Source of the DNA: Artemia franciscana
Lineage: Eukaryota; Arthropoda; Branchiopoda; Anostraca; Artemiidae
Assembly: GCF_032884065.1 (NCBI RefSeq)
Contig: NC_088868.1
Location: forward strand, 5,839,626-5,903,625
DNA: 64,000 nt
Direction: 5' to 3'
In this document: in pieces, positions 1 through 11,460 of the stretch
Layout: the number at the start of each line of letters is the position of its first letter
How positions within the stretch are numbered: position 1 is the first letter of the stretch
Made by a program: the position numbers and the translations under genes
The notes under the pieces: model-generated
What the model was told of the DNA's origin: nothing
The model's input: only the letters and a program-made list of their open reading frames with translations
Databases searched by the model: none

Positions 1-1324
1 TTCAAGTTTCTTTTCACGTGTTTCTGACTTGTTTTTGTGCACGTGTTTCTTACTTTTTCAAAATTTATTTCGCTTGTTTCTGAGTTCTGAAAGATTCTGC
101 TTGCGTATTTCTGAATTTCAAGCCTTTGTTAATATATTTCTAACTTTAGGTTACTATTTTAAGTAACCTAATTAAGTTTTATTTATTGTTTCCTTGAAAG
201 CCAATCTCACATTGTATATGACCATTGAAACAAGCTTTATCAACGATGTAAGAATAAAAATAGGAAAAACCAATGGATTATAGTACAATAGAAGATAATA
301 GATGTTTGCTCCTTCCGAATCCAGTTGAAGAATTGATTTATGAATATCTACACTCCTTTTGTTTATTCGTAGTGGTTTTTGCATAACACTTCATATAACC
401 TTCGTAGAAAATTGCCCTCTGAAATATTCTCCACAATACAAAATTGAGGAGCCAAAGGGAAATTAATAGAAATAAAAATGATGAAGAATAGTTATAATTG
501 TAAATAAGTTATTATTAAAATTGTGGTGGGTCATTGTGTAGGCGGGGTTGTAAATAGGGGGGTCTCCAGATCCCCAGAAGAGATCATTTTAATGCCCAAA
601 TTTTCTAAATCTGCAGTAGCTTTCAGATAAATATGAAAAGAAGGATGAGTTGAAGGATAGTAATTGATCTCATCCATTTTTATTTAGACTGTTTTTGAAT
701 AAAGGTGCTGTAGGGTGATACCTCCATTGTTGTTGAAGAGACACCTTTCTGACATTCATTTTTGAAGCTCTCATGAAGGGGTCATTTCATATAAAATTTA
801 AAGTTTTTATGTCCTTTTTAAAGGGTGTGTCCTTTTTGGCTCGTTTTCTGCCACCTGGCTCTCTTCCAACCGCTAAAAATATTTAATAGAATTTTAAGGT
901 ATCTATTTTGTTCTTAAATTTGAAAGGTTTAATAAGTGAGGCTAGGGGCTGATGTCACCCCCACGGCCCCAATGTTAGACTTTATCTTACCTTGCTATGG
1001 TAACTCATCTCCCAGAAACACGGAAAATAATGAAAATGATACAAAGTGCAAAAAATTATCACAATGCTAATCATGGTTTACAAATAAGTGCTACCTTGCA
1101 TAATGATGGGGATAAGTTCCACTTCGACCCTTAAGTCTCACAAGTACTTCAGTGAATACCATAAGTGTTTTACCACGAAGTGATTTTATTTTTCAAAACA
1201 TAAGAAAATTCTGACAATAATCAAGATTATATGATTTTTTTTTATATAAACATGCGTATCTTTCAATTCAAAATTACTATATTGAAAGGATAATTTTTTT
1301 TTAACTTTTCTAATTGGTTTTAAC
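1..1324. other. Left-edge AT-rich DNA, no gene recognised
   Basis: The first ~130 bases carry a loose tandem motif (CACGTGTTTCTGACTT and variants, roughly every 30-35 bases) that probably continues left of the window. The rest is AT-rich and shows no coding pattern. A 70-codon reading frame on the minus strand at 172-384 has a hydrophobic translation, but an in-frame stop lies just upstream of its ATG and there is no convincing splice acceptor, so I do not call it a gene. Confidence 0.5.
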
Positions 1325-3190
1325 TAATTCATTTTTAACTGAAAGTAAGGAGCGACATTAAAACTTAAAACGAACAGAAATTATTCTGTATATGAAAGGG
1401 ACTGTCCCCTCATCAACACCTCGCTCTTTACGCTAAAGTGTGAGTCTTTCTCACAGCTCTATTCTTAAATAAATAAAAAACTTAGCATAAAGAGTGAGGC
1501 GTTGAGGAAGGGACAGCCCATTTCATATACAGAATACTTTCTTTTCGTTTTAGTTTTTAATGTCGCTCTCTACTTCCAGTTAAAAAATACTCGTTTCTCT
1601 TATTTAATTTCTGAATGGTTTTGGATTAATACAGGTTTAGAATTTGGCTCACCGTACATGAATAATTAAAACGAAATTTATGTTTAATGTTGCATCTTAC
1701 TTCCGGTTCGAAAAAACTTGTTTTTTATTCAAAATCTGATCGTTTTTAAATAATATCGGGAAATCCAGCTCCCCCTCTATGGAAAATTCCCCTCCTCCCA
1801 CGAGAAATTACTCCATGGAAATATTATCTCACGTAACTTAAATTAGCGATATTTGAGGAACTAATTTTGTAAGGCATAGTAACAAAGTAGCTAAAAAGGT
1901 CGAAACTATCCTTATGAAAATAAAAGTCACAAGTTTAGCAATTTTCAAATGACTGAAATGAATGAAAGATAAGATCTTTAAAAGATATACATAATATTTT
2001 ATGTTCGTTTTAAGTTTTAATGTTATTCCTTACTTTCGGTTCGAAAAAACTTGTTTTTTTCTTATTTAACAAAAACCACAAGCCGAACACATACAATTCG
2101 GTTTATTATCACATAAAAATCATATTTATGAAGCTCCTTAAGGTAAAATTAAATGCTAAGATTGGCCAGAAAATAAAACAAGCGAATTATTGCTTATATA
2201 TGCCATTATATTACAAAATTCGAACTTTAGCGTAAAAAGCGAAGCATTGAAGAGGAGGCGAAATTCCTCACATACGTAATATGAAGGGGGTCACCCCCTC
2301 GTCAATACCTCACTCTTTACACTAAAGTTCAAATTTTGTTCGATTCTTTAAGAATGACCCCTGAATCATAAAGGCGGTTTAATTAGAATAAATAGCTCTT
2401 TTGAAATTACTAAAAATACTTTAGCATAAGCAGCGAGATATTGACGAGGGGACGAACCCCCTCATATACACAATAATTTCTGTTCGTTTTAAGTTGTAAT
2501 GCTACTCCTTACTTTCAGTTTAAAAAAAAATGTTTTTTTTTTACTTTAATTTCTGATCGTTTTTGAAATAATGCTGGGATATCCAGTGCCCCTTCATAGA
2601 AATCTCAAATACATAGTTATTAGATGTTTCGACTATGCTGATTTAAATGGCTATCTAAAAATTTTGATCTGGTGACTTCGGGAAAAAATGATCGTGGGAG
2701 AGGGCCTAATTTCCCTCCAATTTTTGGGTCACTCGAACTTTGATTTACGTTTGAATGAGGCCTCTCGTAGATTTCTAGGACCACTGGGTCGATACGATCA
2801 CCCTTGGGAAAAATAAAAATAAAAAACACATCCGTGATCTTTCTTCTGGCAAGAAAAAAAAAAAATACAAAATTCCACATTTGCAAACAGGAGCTTGAAA
2901 CCTCTAAAGTAGGGTTCTCTGATATTTTGAATCTGATGGTGTGATCTTCATTAAAATCTAATGACTTTTAGGGGGCATTTCCCCCTTTTTTCGAAAATCT
3001 GGTAAATTTTTCAGGCTCGTAACTTTTGATCAGTAGAACTAAATTTGATGAAACTCATATATTTAAAATCAGCATAAAAATTCAATTTTTTGATGGAACT
3101 ATTGGCATCAAAATTCCGTTTTTTAGAGTTTCGGTCAGTATTGAACCGGGTTGCTCCTTACTTACAGTTTGTTACTACGAACTGTTTGAA
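1325..3190 (-). mobile_element. FA repeat copy 1, with internal hairpins
   Basis: This is a copy of the dominant repeat of the window, family A. I define its + orientation as starting with the short palindrome CAGTTCGTGGTAACGAACTG and ending near CTTACTTTCAGTTAAAAA. This copy is reversed: it opens with AACTGAAAGTAAGG near 1337 and closes with CGAACTGTTTG near 3188. Hairpin 1 spans about 1337-1582, with arms of ~100 bp. A second hairpin, with a longer loop, spans about 2265-2480. No transposase or other long reading frame is present, so the element looks non-autonomous. Its class is not identified. Confidence 0.75.
1337..1582. repeat. FA hairpin 1 of copy 1
   Basis: Near-perfect inverted repeat with arms of about 100 bp and a loop of about 45 nt. 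Both arms carry a variant not seen in the other copies: the left arm reads ATTCTGTATATG and the right arm CATATACAGAAT, where most copies read ACTCCGTATATG and CATATACGGAGT. Confidence 0.8.
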
Positions 3191-3339
3191 AAATGCATCA
3201 AAAATTAAATATTTCGATAATCTTCATGCACGTGATGTCTTATGATTTACCTCAGTAATTTCCCCTCTCTTCAAAATTTAGGATCCATTCCCCGTAAGCT
3301 TTAACTCAATCCTCCAAGTTGTACTTCAGATAATGCTGC

Positions 3340-3712
3340 AAAGCTATTTTGATAATTAAATCAGAATCAATCGAATTAATACTAACTGACCGGTAAATTG
3401 AGTAAAAGTGTATTTAAAATACGAAATCGGCTTTAATTAAAGCTGAGGATGCTCATATTTCCAGTCAATCTTTCTAAGCATAAATACAAATTTTCTTACC
3501 AGAAAAGACAAACACGGGAAACATATTTTTTAAACCATATTTTTGTTATTAAACTTGTGTACATGAAAGGTATTTAAAAAAAGTTCAATCAGAATCAATC
3601 GGATTGATACTAACTAACCGTTATATTAAGTAAAAGCGTATTTAAAATACAAGCTAGGTCTTAACTGAAGGTGAGGATGCTTTTATTTCCAAAGTCAATC
3701 TTTTCAAGCGTA
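3340..3712. repeat. FC satellite-like repeat, left block
   Basis: Two tandem units of about 240 bp, each containing a variant of ATACTAACTGACCGGTAAATT followed by a run ending in TTTCAAGCGTAAATA. The array is interrupted at about 3713 by an FA copy and resumes at about 5399 (CTTACCAGAAAAG). That shows FA inserted into FC. Confidence 0.65.
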
Positions 3713-5398
3713 ATTAAATAAAAAAACGAGTTTTTTTAACTGCAAGTAAGGAGCGACATTAACACTTAAAACAAACCAAAATTATTCCTTATATAAAAGG
3801 GGTTGTCCCCTCCTCAACGCCTCCCTCTTTACGCTAAAGTTTGACTATTTTTTACAACTTTACTTTTTAAAACAATAAAAAACTTTCGCGTAAAGAGCGA
3901 GGCGTTGAGGAGGGGACAACCCCTTTCATACACAGAATAATTTCTGTTCGTTTTAAGTCTTAATATCGCTCCTTACTTGCAGTTTAAAAAACTTGTTTTT
4001 ATATTCAATTTCTGAACGTTTTCAAAATAATACATGTTTTTGATTTAGGCTCACCGCACATGAATAATTAAAACGAAATTTGAATATGATTTTTTTTTAT
4101 GGCTAAATGGCTTTCTCATATTTTTCATTGGACGATTTTGATAAAAAAAAAGGGGGGGAGGAGGCCTAGTTGTCCCCCCCCCAATTTTTAATTACTTAAA
4201 AAGGCAATTAGAGCTTTTTATTTATTTACGAACGTTTCTGTTAGTAAAAAATATACATAACTTACGAATTAACTTACGTAACGAACTTCTATATTAGTAT
4301 ATTTTTATTACGTATATGAGGGGGTTTGCCCCCTCGTCAATACCTCGCTCTTTACACTAAAGCTTGAATATTGTCCCAATTCTTTAAGAATGACCCCTGA
4401 ATCACAAAGGCCATAGAATAAATAACTGAAATTACTAAAAGTATTTTAGTGTAAAGAGCGAGGTATTGTGGAGGAGACGAACTCCCTTGTATATGTAATA
4501 ATTTATGTTCGTTTTAGGTTTTAATGCTGCTCCTTACTTCCAGCTGAAAAAACTTTTTTATCATTTATTTTTTCTTTTTTTTTATAATGCTAGAAAATCC
4601 TAGGGCCCCTTCATGGAAATTCTCTTCCCTCGTGATAAATTCCTCCATGTAAAGGTCCTCCTATGTAATCCCCTTCCCGCGGCCATCCCCTCCCTGAACG
4701 CGAAAAAGTCACCCTGAAAACGTCGGTACACTTCCCAATAACCATTACTATATGTAAACAATGGTCAATGTTTGTAACTTGCAGCCCCTCCTCTGGAGAC
4801 TCTGGGGGATTCAGTCTTCATGAAAGACATAATTATTAGGTTTTCTGACTAGGCTTAACAAAATGGGTATCTCAAAATTTTGATCTGACAACTTTGGGGG
4901 AAAATGAGCGTGGGAGGAGGCCTAGGTGCCCTCCAATTTTTGGGTCACTTTAAAAGGGCACAAGAACTTTTAATTTCCGTTAGAATGAGCCCTCTCGCGA
5001 CATTTTGGGACCACTGGGTCGATGCAATCACCCCTGGGAAAAAAAAAAAAAAAAAAAACAACAAGTAAACACGCATCCGTGATCTGTCTTCTGGCAAAAA
5101 ATCAGAGGTGGCGTATCAGAGAGTTCTCTGATACGCTGAATATGATTGTGGGACTTTCGTTGAGGTTATTTGACTTTTAGGGGGCGTTTCCCCCTAATTT
5201 ATAAAATAATGCAAATCTTCTCAGGTTCATAACTTTTGATGGGCTAGACTAAACTTGATGAAACTTATATATTTAAAATCAACAAAAAATGCAATTATTT
5301 TGATGTAACTATTGGTATCAAAGTTCTATTTTTTAGAGTTTTGGTTACTATTTAGCCGGGTCGCTTCTTACTACAGTTCGTTACCACGAACTGTTTGA
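3713..5398 (-). mobile_element. FA repeat copy 2, inserted in FC
   Basis: About 1.69 kb, reversed, and the cleanest full-length copy for defining ends because it interrupts the FC satellite. It opens ATTAAATAAAAAAACGAG and ends CGAACTGTTTGA. Hairpin 1 lies at 3738-3990 and hairpin 2 at about 4315-4500. The FC sequence on either side suggests a possible ATT duplication at the target, but the AT-rich context makes this uncertain. No coding capacity is visible. Confidence 0.75.
3738..3990. repeat. FA hairpin 1 of copy 2
   Basis: Inverted repeat with ~100-bp arms. Both arms share the copy-specific GGTTGTCCCC / GGGGACAACC, where other copies read GGCTGTTCCC / GGGAACAGCC. Confidence 0.8.
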
Positions 5399-6136
5399 TT
5401 ATAAATTATCTTACCAGAAAAGAAAAACATCAAGAAACACATTTATTAAAATAAATGTGACAAAAAAACAAAACAAATAAAACAAAAAAAAACACTTTTT
5501 GTTATAAAACCTGTGTTTATGAAAGTCATTTTTTAAAAGTTAAACCAGAATCAATTGGATTAATACTAACTGACCGGAAAAATTAACGCTTGAAAAAATT
5601 GACTTTAGAAATATAAAGCCAAGCTCGTATTTTAAATACACTTTTGCTTAATTTAATAGTCAGTTAGTATTAATCAAATTGATTCTGATTTAACTTTTAA
5701 AAATCACTTTCATAAACACAGGCTTAATAACAAAAATTTTGTTTAATAAATATGATCTTGTGTTTTGGTTTTCGGGTAAAATGATTTATATTTACACTTG
5801 AAAAAGTTGACTTTGTTAATAAAAGCATCCACAGCTTTAGTTAAAGCTTAGCTCGTATTTTAAAATCCACTTTTACTTAATTTACCGACCAAGTAGTATT
5901 AATTTTATTTATTTTGATTTTACTTTTGAAAAATTATTTTCATAAACACAGATTTAACTACGAAAAATTTTGTTTTATTAATATGTTTCTTGTGTTTGTC
6001 TTTCTGGTAAGAAAATTTATATATTTATGCTTGAAAAGATTGAATCTGGAAATAAGAGCGTCCTCCTCGATGTCTACCTCTTATTTTAAATAACTTTTTA
6101 CTTAGTTTACCGGTCAGTTAGTATGGATCCGATTGG
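5399..6136. repeat. FC satellite-like repeat, right block
   Basis: Continuation of FC after the FA insertion. From about 5600 the units turn round and run as the reverse complement of those at 3340-3712, so the block is an imperfect large palindrome around 5560-5620. Shared landmarks are the ACTGACCGG core and the TTACCAGAAAAG stretch. The right edge meets another FA copy. Confidence 0.6.
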
Positions 6137-7464
6137 TAAAAAAACTATCTTTTTTATTTAATTTCTGAATGTTTTTGATTTAATACATGTTTGATTTTGG
6201 CTCTCCGCACATAAATTATTAAAATAAAATTTGCATATTAATTCTTTTTTTGACTAAATGGCTCTCTCTTAGTTTGGATCAGACGATTTTGAGAAATAAG
6301 GGGTGGGGAAGGAAACCTAGTTGTCCTCCAATTTTTCGGTTACTTAAAAAGGTAACTAGAACTTTTAATTTTTAACGAACGTTTTTACTGGTAAAAAATA
6401 TACGTAACTTGAGAATCAACTTACGTAACGAACTTCTATATTCTTATATTTTTTATTATGTATATGAGTGGGTTTGTCCCCTCATTAATACCTTGCTCTT
6501 TACTCTACAGCTTAAGCTTGGTCCCAATTCTTTAAGAATGACCCCTGAATCAGAAAGGCCATAGAATAAATTGTTGAAATTACTAAAAATACTTTAATAT
6601 AAAGAACGAGGTATTTAAGAGGAGAAGAATCCCTCATATACGTAATAATCTCTGTTTGTTTTAAGTTTTAATGCCACTCCTTACTTTCAATTGAAAAAAC
6701 TTTTTCATGTTTATTTTTTCAATGTCTCTTTTTTTTATAGTAATGCTAGAAAATCTCGCGCTCTTTTCATTGAATTCCTCTTCCCCAAAGACATATTTAT
6801 CCAAGGAAAGATCCTCCCACATATCACCCATAAAGTCATCCCCAAAGACATAGTTATTATGGTTTTCGACTATGCTGAACAAAATGGCTATCTCAAAATT
6901 TTGATCCGTTGACTTTGAGAAAAAATGAGCGTGAGAGGGGGCCTAGGTACCCTCCAATTTTTTGGTCACTTAAAAAGGGCAATAGAACTTTTCATCTCCG
7001 TTAGAATGAGCCCTCTTGCGACATTCTAGCACCACTTGGTCGATACGATGACCCCTGGGGAAAAGAAAAAAAAATAAATAAACACGCACCCGTAATCTGT
7101 CTTCTGGAAAAAATACGAATTTCGATATTTTTGTAGGGAGCTCCCTTTCAAGCTCCCTTTCAAGGAGTTTGAAATTTTTGGCAACATGGTTGTTTGATAC
7201 GCTGAATGTGATAGTATGTCTTCTATGTCTTATAGATTCTATGTCATATAGGGGGTTTTCCCCCCTATTTTCCAAAATAAGACAAATTTCCTCAGGCTTG
7301 TGACTTTCGATGACAAAGACTGATGAAAATTTAATATTTAAAATCAGCATGAAAATGCAATTCTTTTGATGTATCTTTTAGTATCAAAATTCTGTTTTTT
7401 AGAGTCTCGTTTACTATTGAGCCGGGTCGCTCCTTACTACAGTTCATTACCACGAACTATTTGA
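6137..7464 (-). mobile_element. FA repeat copy 3, lacking hairpin 1
   Basis: Reversed FA copy that starts inside the family (AACTATCTTTTTTATTTAAT) and lacks the whole hairpin-1 end, then runs to CGAACTATTTGA. Hairpin 2 is present at about 6465-6650 but worn. Reading frames of 73 and 126 codons here are translations of the repeat and have no counterpart among protein families I recognise. Confidence 0.7.
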
Positions 7465-8237
7465 TAATGCGAAACTTTTGGTTTGATTTGAAGCATTATC
7501 TCGGGCTTAGAGATATAATTTTTTATAATTCAGTAGAAATTCAGTAATTCAATAGAATAAATCGATTGAACTATTGAAGAAATAATCTACTTTTCTTACC
7601 TACAAGTTTGGGACATTTGTTTTCTATTCATTTTATATTGCACGAAGAGAGAAATAACTGACAAATAAAATGATATGAACAATTTAGCAAGAGATTAAAA
7701 AAAATTAAAGCTAGGATCATTGTTAGGAGAAAAAGAGGAGGAACAGATATAGAAACTGACAATTTCTTATAAAGTCAAACAGATCATTATCTAATTTATG
7801 GTATCGAGCCGTACATAAAAAGAAGCTAATATTAACTAAGTGTACAAAAAGACGTTATGATCAATTTTTATTTGATGACAATTTTGTTTTATGGTTATTT
7901 TAAGTATGTTGTACTGATTATATTTGATGCTACATTTCAAAATTTATTAGCCTGAAAATATCTACCTGATATTTAAATTGGGTGGAAAAGATCCAAAAAC
8001 GTCAGCTAACGTTGAAGAGATTCAAAAAGTGACTAAGGAGCCAAACCATAGTCGTTGAATTGTCCCATTGTCAAGTCTCAAGCTCGTATCTACCTAAAAG
8101 CGGATTTTTTGTTTTTCTATAAGAAATATTATGGTTCTGCGTTTGTCTATTTCCTTTTCCTTTTGGTTTTTAGGCTAAACTATTTCAAGTTGTATAGAGA
8201 CTTTTATTTCAAAAATCTAAAGTGGATCATTTTTTTT
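7465..8237. other. AT-rich single-copy spacer
   Basis: I see no gene, repeat unit or strong hairpin here. Confidence 0.4.
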
Positions 8238-9264
8238 TAACAGTTCGTGGTAACGAACTGTAGTAAGGAGTGACCCGGTTCAAAAGTAACCAAAACTCTA
8301 AAAAACGGAATTTTGATACCAATAGCTACATCAAAAGAATTGCATTTTAATGGTAATTTTAAATATACAAGATTCATTAAGTTTAATCTTACCCATCAAA
8401 AGTTAAGAGTTGGAGAAAATTTGCCTTATTTTAGAATATAGGGGGAAACACCGTCTAAAAGTCATAGAATCTTAACGAAAATCACACCATGAGATTCAGG
8501 GTATCAGAGAATTCCATTGTAGAAGTTTCAAGCTCCTATCTACAAAATGTGGAATTTTGTATTTTTTGCCAGAAGACAGATCACGGATGCGTGTTTATTT
8601 ATTTTTTTTTTCGTTTTATTTTTTCCAGGGGTGATCGTATCAACCCAGTGGTCCTAGAATGTTGCGAGAGGGCTCATTCTAATGGAAATGCAAAGTTCTA
8701 GTGCCCTTTTTAAGTGACCGAAAAATTGGAGGGCACCTAGGCCCCCTCCCACGCTAACTATTTTCCCAAAGTCACCGAATCAAAATTCTGAGATAACCAT
8801 TCCATTCATCGTAGTTGATAAACCATATAACTATGTCTTTGGGGGCGACTTACTCCCCCCACAGTCCCCGTGGGAGGGGCTACAAGCTACAAACTTTGAC
8901 CAGTGCTTACATATAGTAATGGTTATTGGGAAGTGTACAGAAGTTTTCAGGCGGAATTTTTTTTGGTTGGGGGAGGGGTTGAGAAGAGGGGGATATGTTG
9001 GAAAGGGATACGTTGGAAACAGAGGTAACGAACAGAAATTACTTCGTATATGAAAAGGGCTGCTTCCTCATCAACACCCCGCTCTTTACGCTAAAATTTT
9101 TTACTGTTTTAAAAAGTAGAGTTGAGAGAAAGAGTCAAACTTTAGCGCAAAGAGTGGGATGTTGATAAGGAAGCTGCCCCTTTCATATACGAAGTAATTT
9201 CTGTTCGTTTTAAGTTTTAATGTCGCTCCTTACTTTGAGTTAAATTTTTTTTTTTATTTAATCT
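8238..9264 (+). mobile_element. FA repeat copy 4, shortened
   Basis: Forward FA copy starting AACAGTTCGTGGTAACG and ending at TTTTATTTAAT. The middle is missing: the sequence jumps from the CAGGCGGAATTTTTT region to hairpin 1 at about 9026-9243, and hairpin 2 is absent. Relative to the element body, the loop of hairpin 1 is reversed compared with the two other complete forward copies (47.7 and 52.9 kb). Confidence 0.7.
9026..9243. repeat. FA hairpin 1 of copy 4, loop reversed on + strand
   Basis: Arms share the copy-specific GCTGCTTCCTCATCAACA / TGTTGATAAGGAAGC. The loop reads TTTACTGTTTTAAAAAGTAG, the reverse complement of the loop of the other copies as read on the + strand. Confidence 0.75.
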
Positions 9265-9640
9265 TGATTAAGGTTGGTTGTCTTAAGGGAATTTTCATAT
9301 CCTTTTGCGTCTTACGTTATTTCGATACTATATTTCAAACTTACTTCATGAAAAATACTTCTATTGAAAGGATTTTTGTCTCATAGAGTTTTCTTTAGTA
9401 TTATATTGCTTGTCTGCTTTTCAAGCTTTGCATCATAAGCTTAGCTTGATGAATATCATTGATATCTAACAGAGAAAATTTTTACTCTCAAAACCCTTCT
9501 GTCTTCAAAGTGCATGGTTTTTCAAAAAAAATTCACTCCAGAAAACTTCTTTTTCGGTAGTTGTATGTCTTTCTTTTGGGTCTAAATTAGACAGAAAGAA
9601 GCTAAGAACACATAAATGTCACAAAGAGGGTAAAAATGTT
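9265..9640. other. Spacer between FA and FB
   Basis: AT-rich DNA with no gene or repeat structure that I can support. Confidence 0.35.
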
Positions 9641-11460
9641 ATTACCATTCCTTGTTTAGTCATCCATTTTTTTTTCTTTTTGTAGACACTATTTGGAGCC
9701 GAGAATTGCAATTTTGGAATCTTGCTTTCAGGGACAATGCTATAGTACTACCTATAGTGAAAAGCCATAAGGTTCTAATGCACAGTACTTTTTTTCCTAG
9801 ATACACTTCAGATTCAAGAGGTGGTTGTAAAACATTTCGAGGGGGGAGGGGGTCATTCGGTTAAAAATTTGAGTTCTAAAATAAATGTTTAAGATCCAAA
9901 AGTTATTAAAGGGCTAACAGTCCCCCTTCCTTCTCACACCCTTTTCCCCCAAATGCATCCAATCAAATTTTGAGACACCCATTTTGTTCAAAATAATCAA
10001 AAGTCCAGAAAACTGTACCTTTAATTTTAGAAAAACTATGGCCCCTAGGGCAAGGGCTATAACTTAAGCAAGATACTCATTGTCAGCTCTGGTCGTATAA
10101 GCTACGGAGGAGGCTATTTGGATTGAATTTCAAGAGTTTTAGCTACATTTTTTGGTGCTGTGTGTTTTTCCCTCTTTAAACCCTTCCTCAAAACCCTTTG
10201 TTCATATATTAGGTTGATAATTGGGGAAAAGGAGACATGTTTGATTTTGAGTCTCCAAAAAGGATAAGGGCATAAAGGTTGAAAAAATGTTGAGGGGAAT
10301 GTAAAAAAAGAAAACACACTATATGCAGGCATCCCTGTAGTCATAGCAATTGGAACTTCGTCCAGTTTGAACAAAATTATTTATAATTTCAAATTTTTCT
10401 CAGTGTTGAGCAGAGAGAGCACCTAAATAGGGTAAGGAGTGGAGCTAGTTGCCCTTCGAAATTTTAATTTCAAAACCTCAGCTGTTCCTAAGATAATGCA
10501 AGTATCTGCTTTTGACACATGCAAGTTCAAAGTGTTTCTTGACTGTGTTCGGCATCTCTATTACAATTCCTGAAAGTTTACTTTAAAACTCTAAGCCTTT
10601 TCGGAGAACCAGGATCCAACATAACCTCTTAGCCCTATAAAAAATCTTCATATGTTATTCATGGGCCGCTTGCATAGCTTTCAGCCCTTGCCGGGGGTTT
10701 CAAGGGTCAGGTGGCAACCCGAGAGGCTTGGTTACTTGACCTTTGCACCATTTTGAACAATATGACCAACTCAAAATTTTCATTGAATGCATTTTGAAAT
10801 ATAGGCACGAGAGGGCCTATATTTCAAGGGTGATCAAGTTGCCACTTGATCACCCTTGACTCTTACAGAGGATAACAGCGCTTTTGATTTACATTTCATT
10901 AGGCCTTCATTTTCCCCATTAAGTAATCTTATACATTACTATTGGGCAACTTGCATAGCTTACCACCCTTAAATTGAAAAGTAAGGTTGGATTTACCACC
11001 CCAGAAGTATAGTTATTTGACCTTTGGACTATTTTGAACAATATGGCTAGCTCAATTGTGTATTGAACACTTTTGAGAATAAAGATACGGGAGGGGAATG
11101 CTTGCCCTCTAATCACCTTTGACTCTTACGAAGGGCACTAGAACTTTTGAGTTACACTGAATATTACTTCCTCTTTTGCAATAAAAACCTTATACGTTTG
11201 TATTGGGACACTTGCATAGCCTACGACCCTTACCCTGGGGGGCAAAGATGGATTGGTAGCCCCAGAGGCGTAGTTACTTGACTTTTGGACAATATGGCCA
11301 ATTCAACATTTTTACTGAATGCCTTTGGGAGCAAAGGTGCTTAAGGAAAATGGTTGCCCACTAATCACCTTTGATTCTTACAAAGGGCACTAAAACTTAT
11401 AATTTACACTTGAATTAGCCCCCTCCAAAATTTATACGGCTACCCCTTCCATATAAAGTG
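9641..11460. repeat. FB repeat block 1
   Basis: Several diverged units of a second family, FB. Landmarks recurring inside and between blocks are ATCAAAATTTTGAGA, CAAAAGTCCAGAAAACTG, GTTTGATTTTGAGTCTCCAA and GACTCTTAC.AAGGGCACTA. Three roughly 250-bp units run in tandem at about 10.65-11.4 kb. The same family fills 19.6-25.3 kb. No protein is encoded. A local inverted duplication makes two adjacent hairpins at 10797-10858. Confidence 0.6.
10797..10858. repeat. Two adjacent hairpins in an FB unit
   Basis: The first hairpin has a perfect 10-bp stem, AAATATAGGC / GCCTATATTT. The second has a perfect 15-bp stem, CAAGGGTGATCAAGT / ACTTGATCACCCTTG, with a 4-nt loop. The neighbouring FB units at about 11.1 and 11.35 kb carry ordinary sequence at this position. 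Confidence 0.85.

Noticed and set aside
172-384. 70-codon hydrophobic frame on the minus strand, AATAAA near its end
   Set aside because: In-frame stop just before the ATG, no good acceptor and no family match. AT-rich DNA readily gives hydrophobic frames.
6970-7350. 126-codon minus-strand frame
   Set aside because: Lies wholly in the FA repeat body; other FA copies do not keep the frame open.
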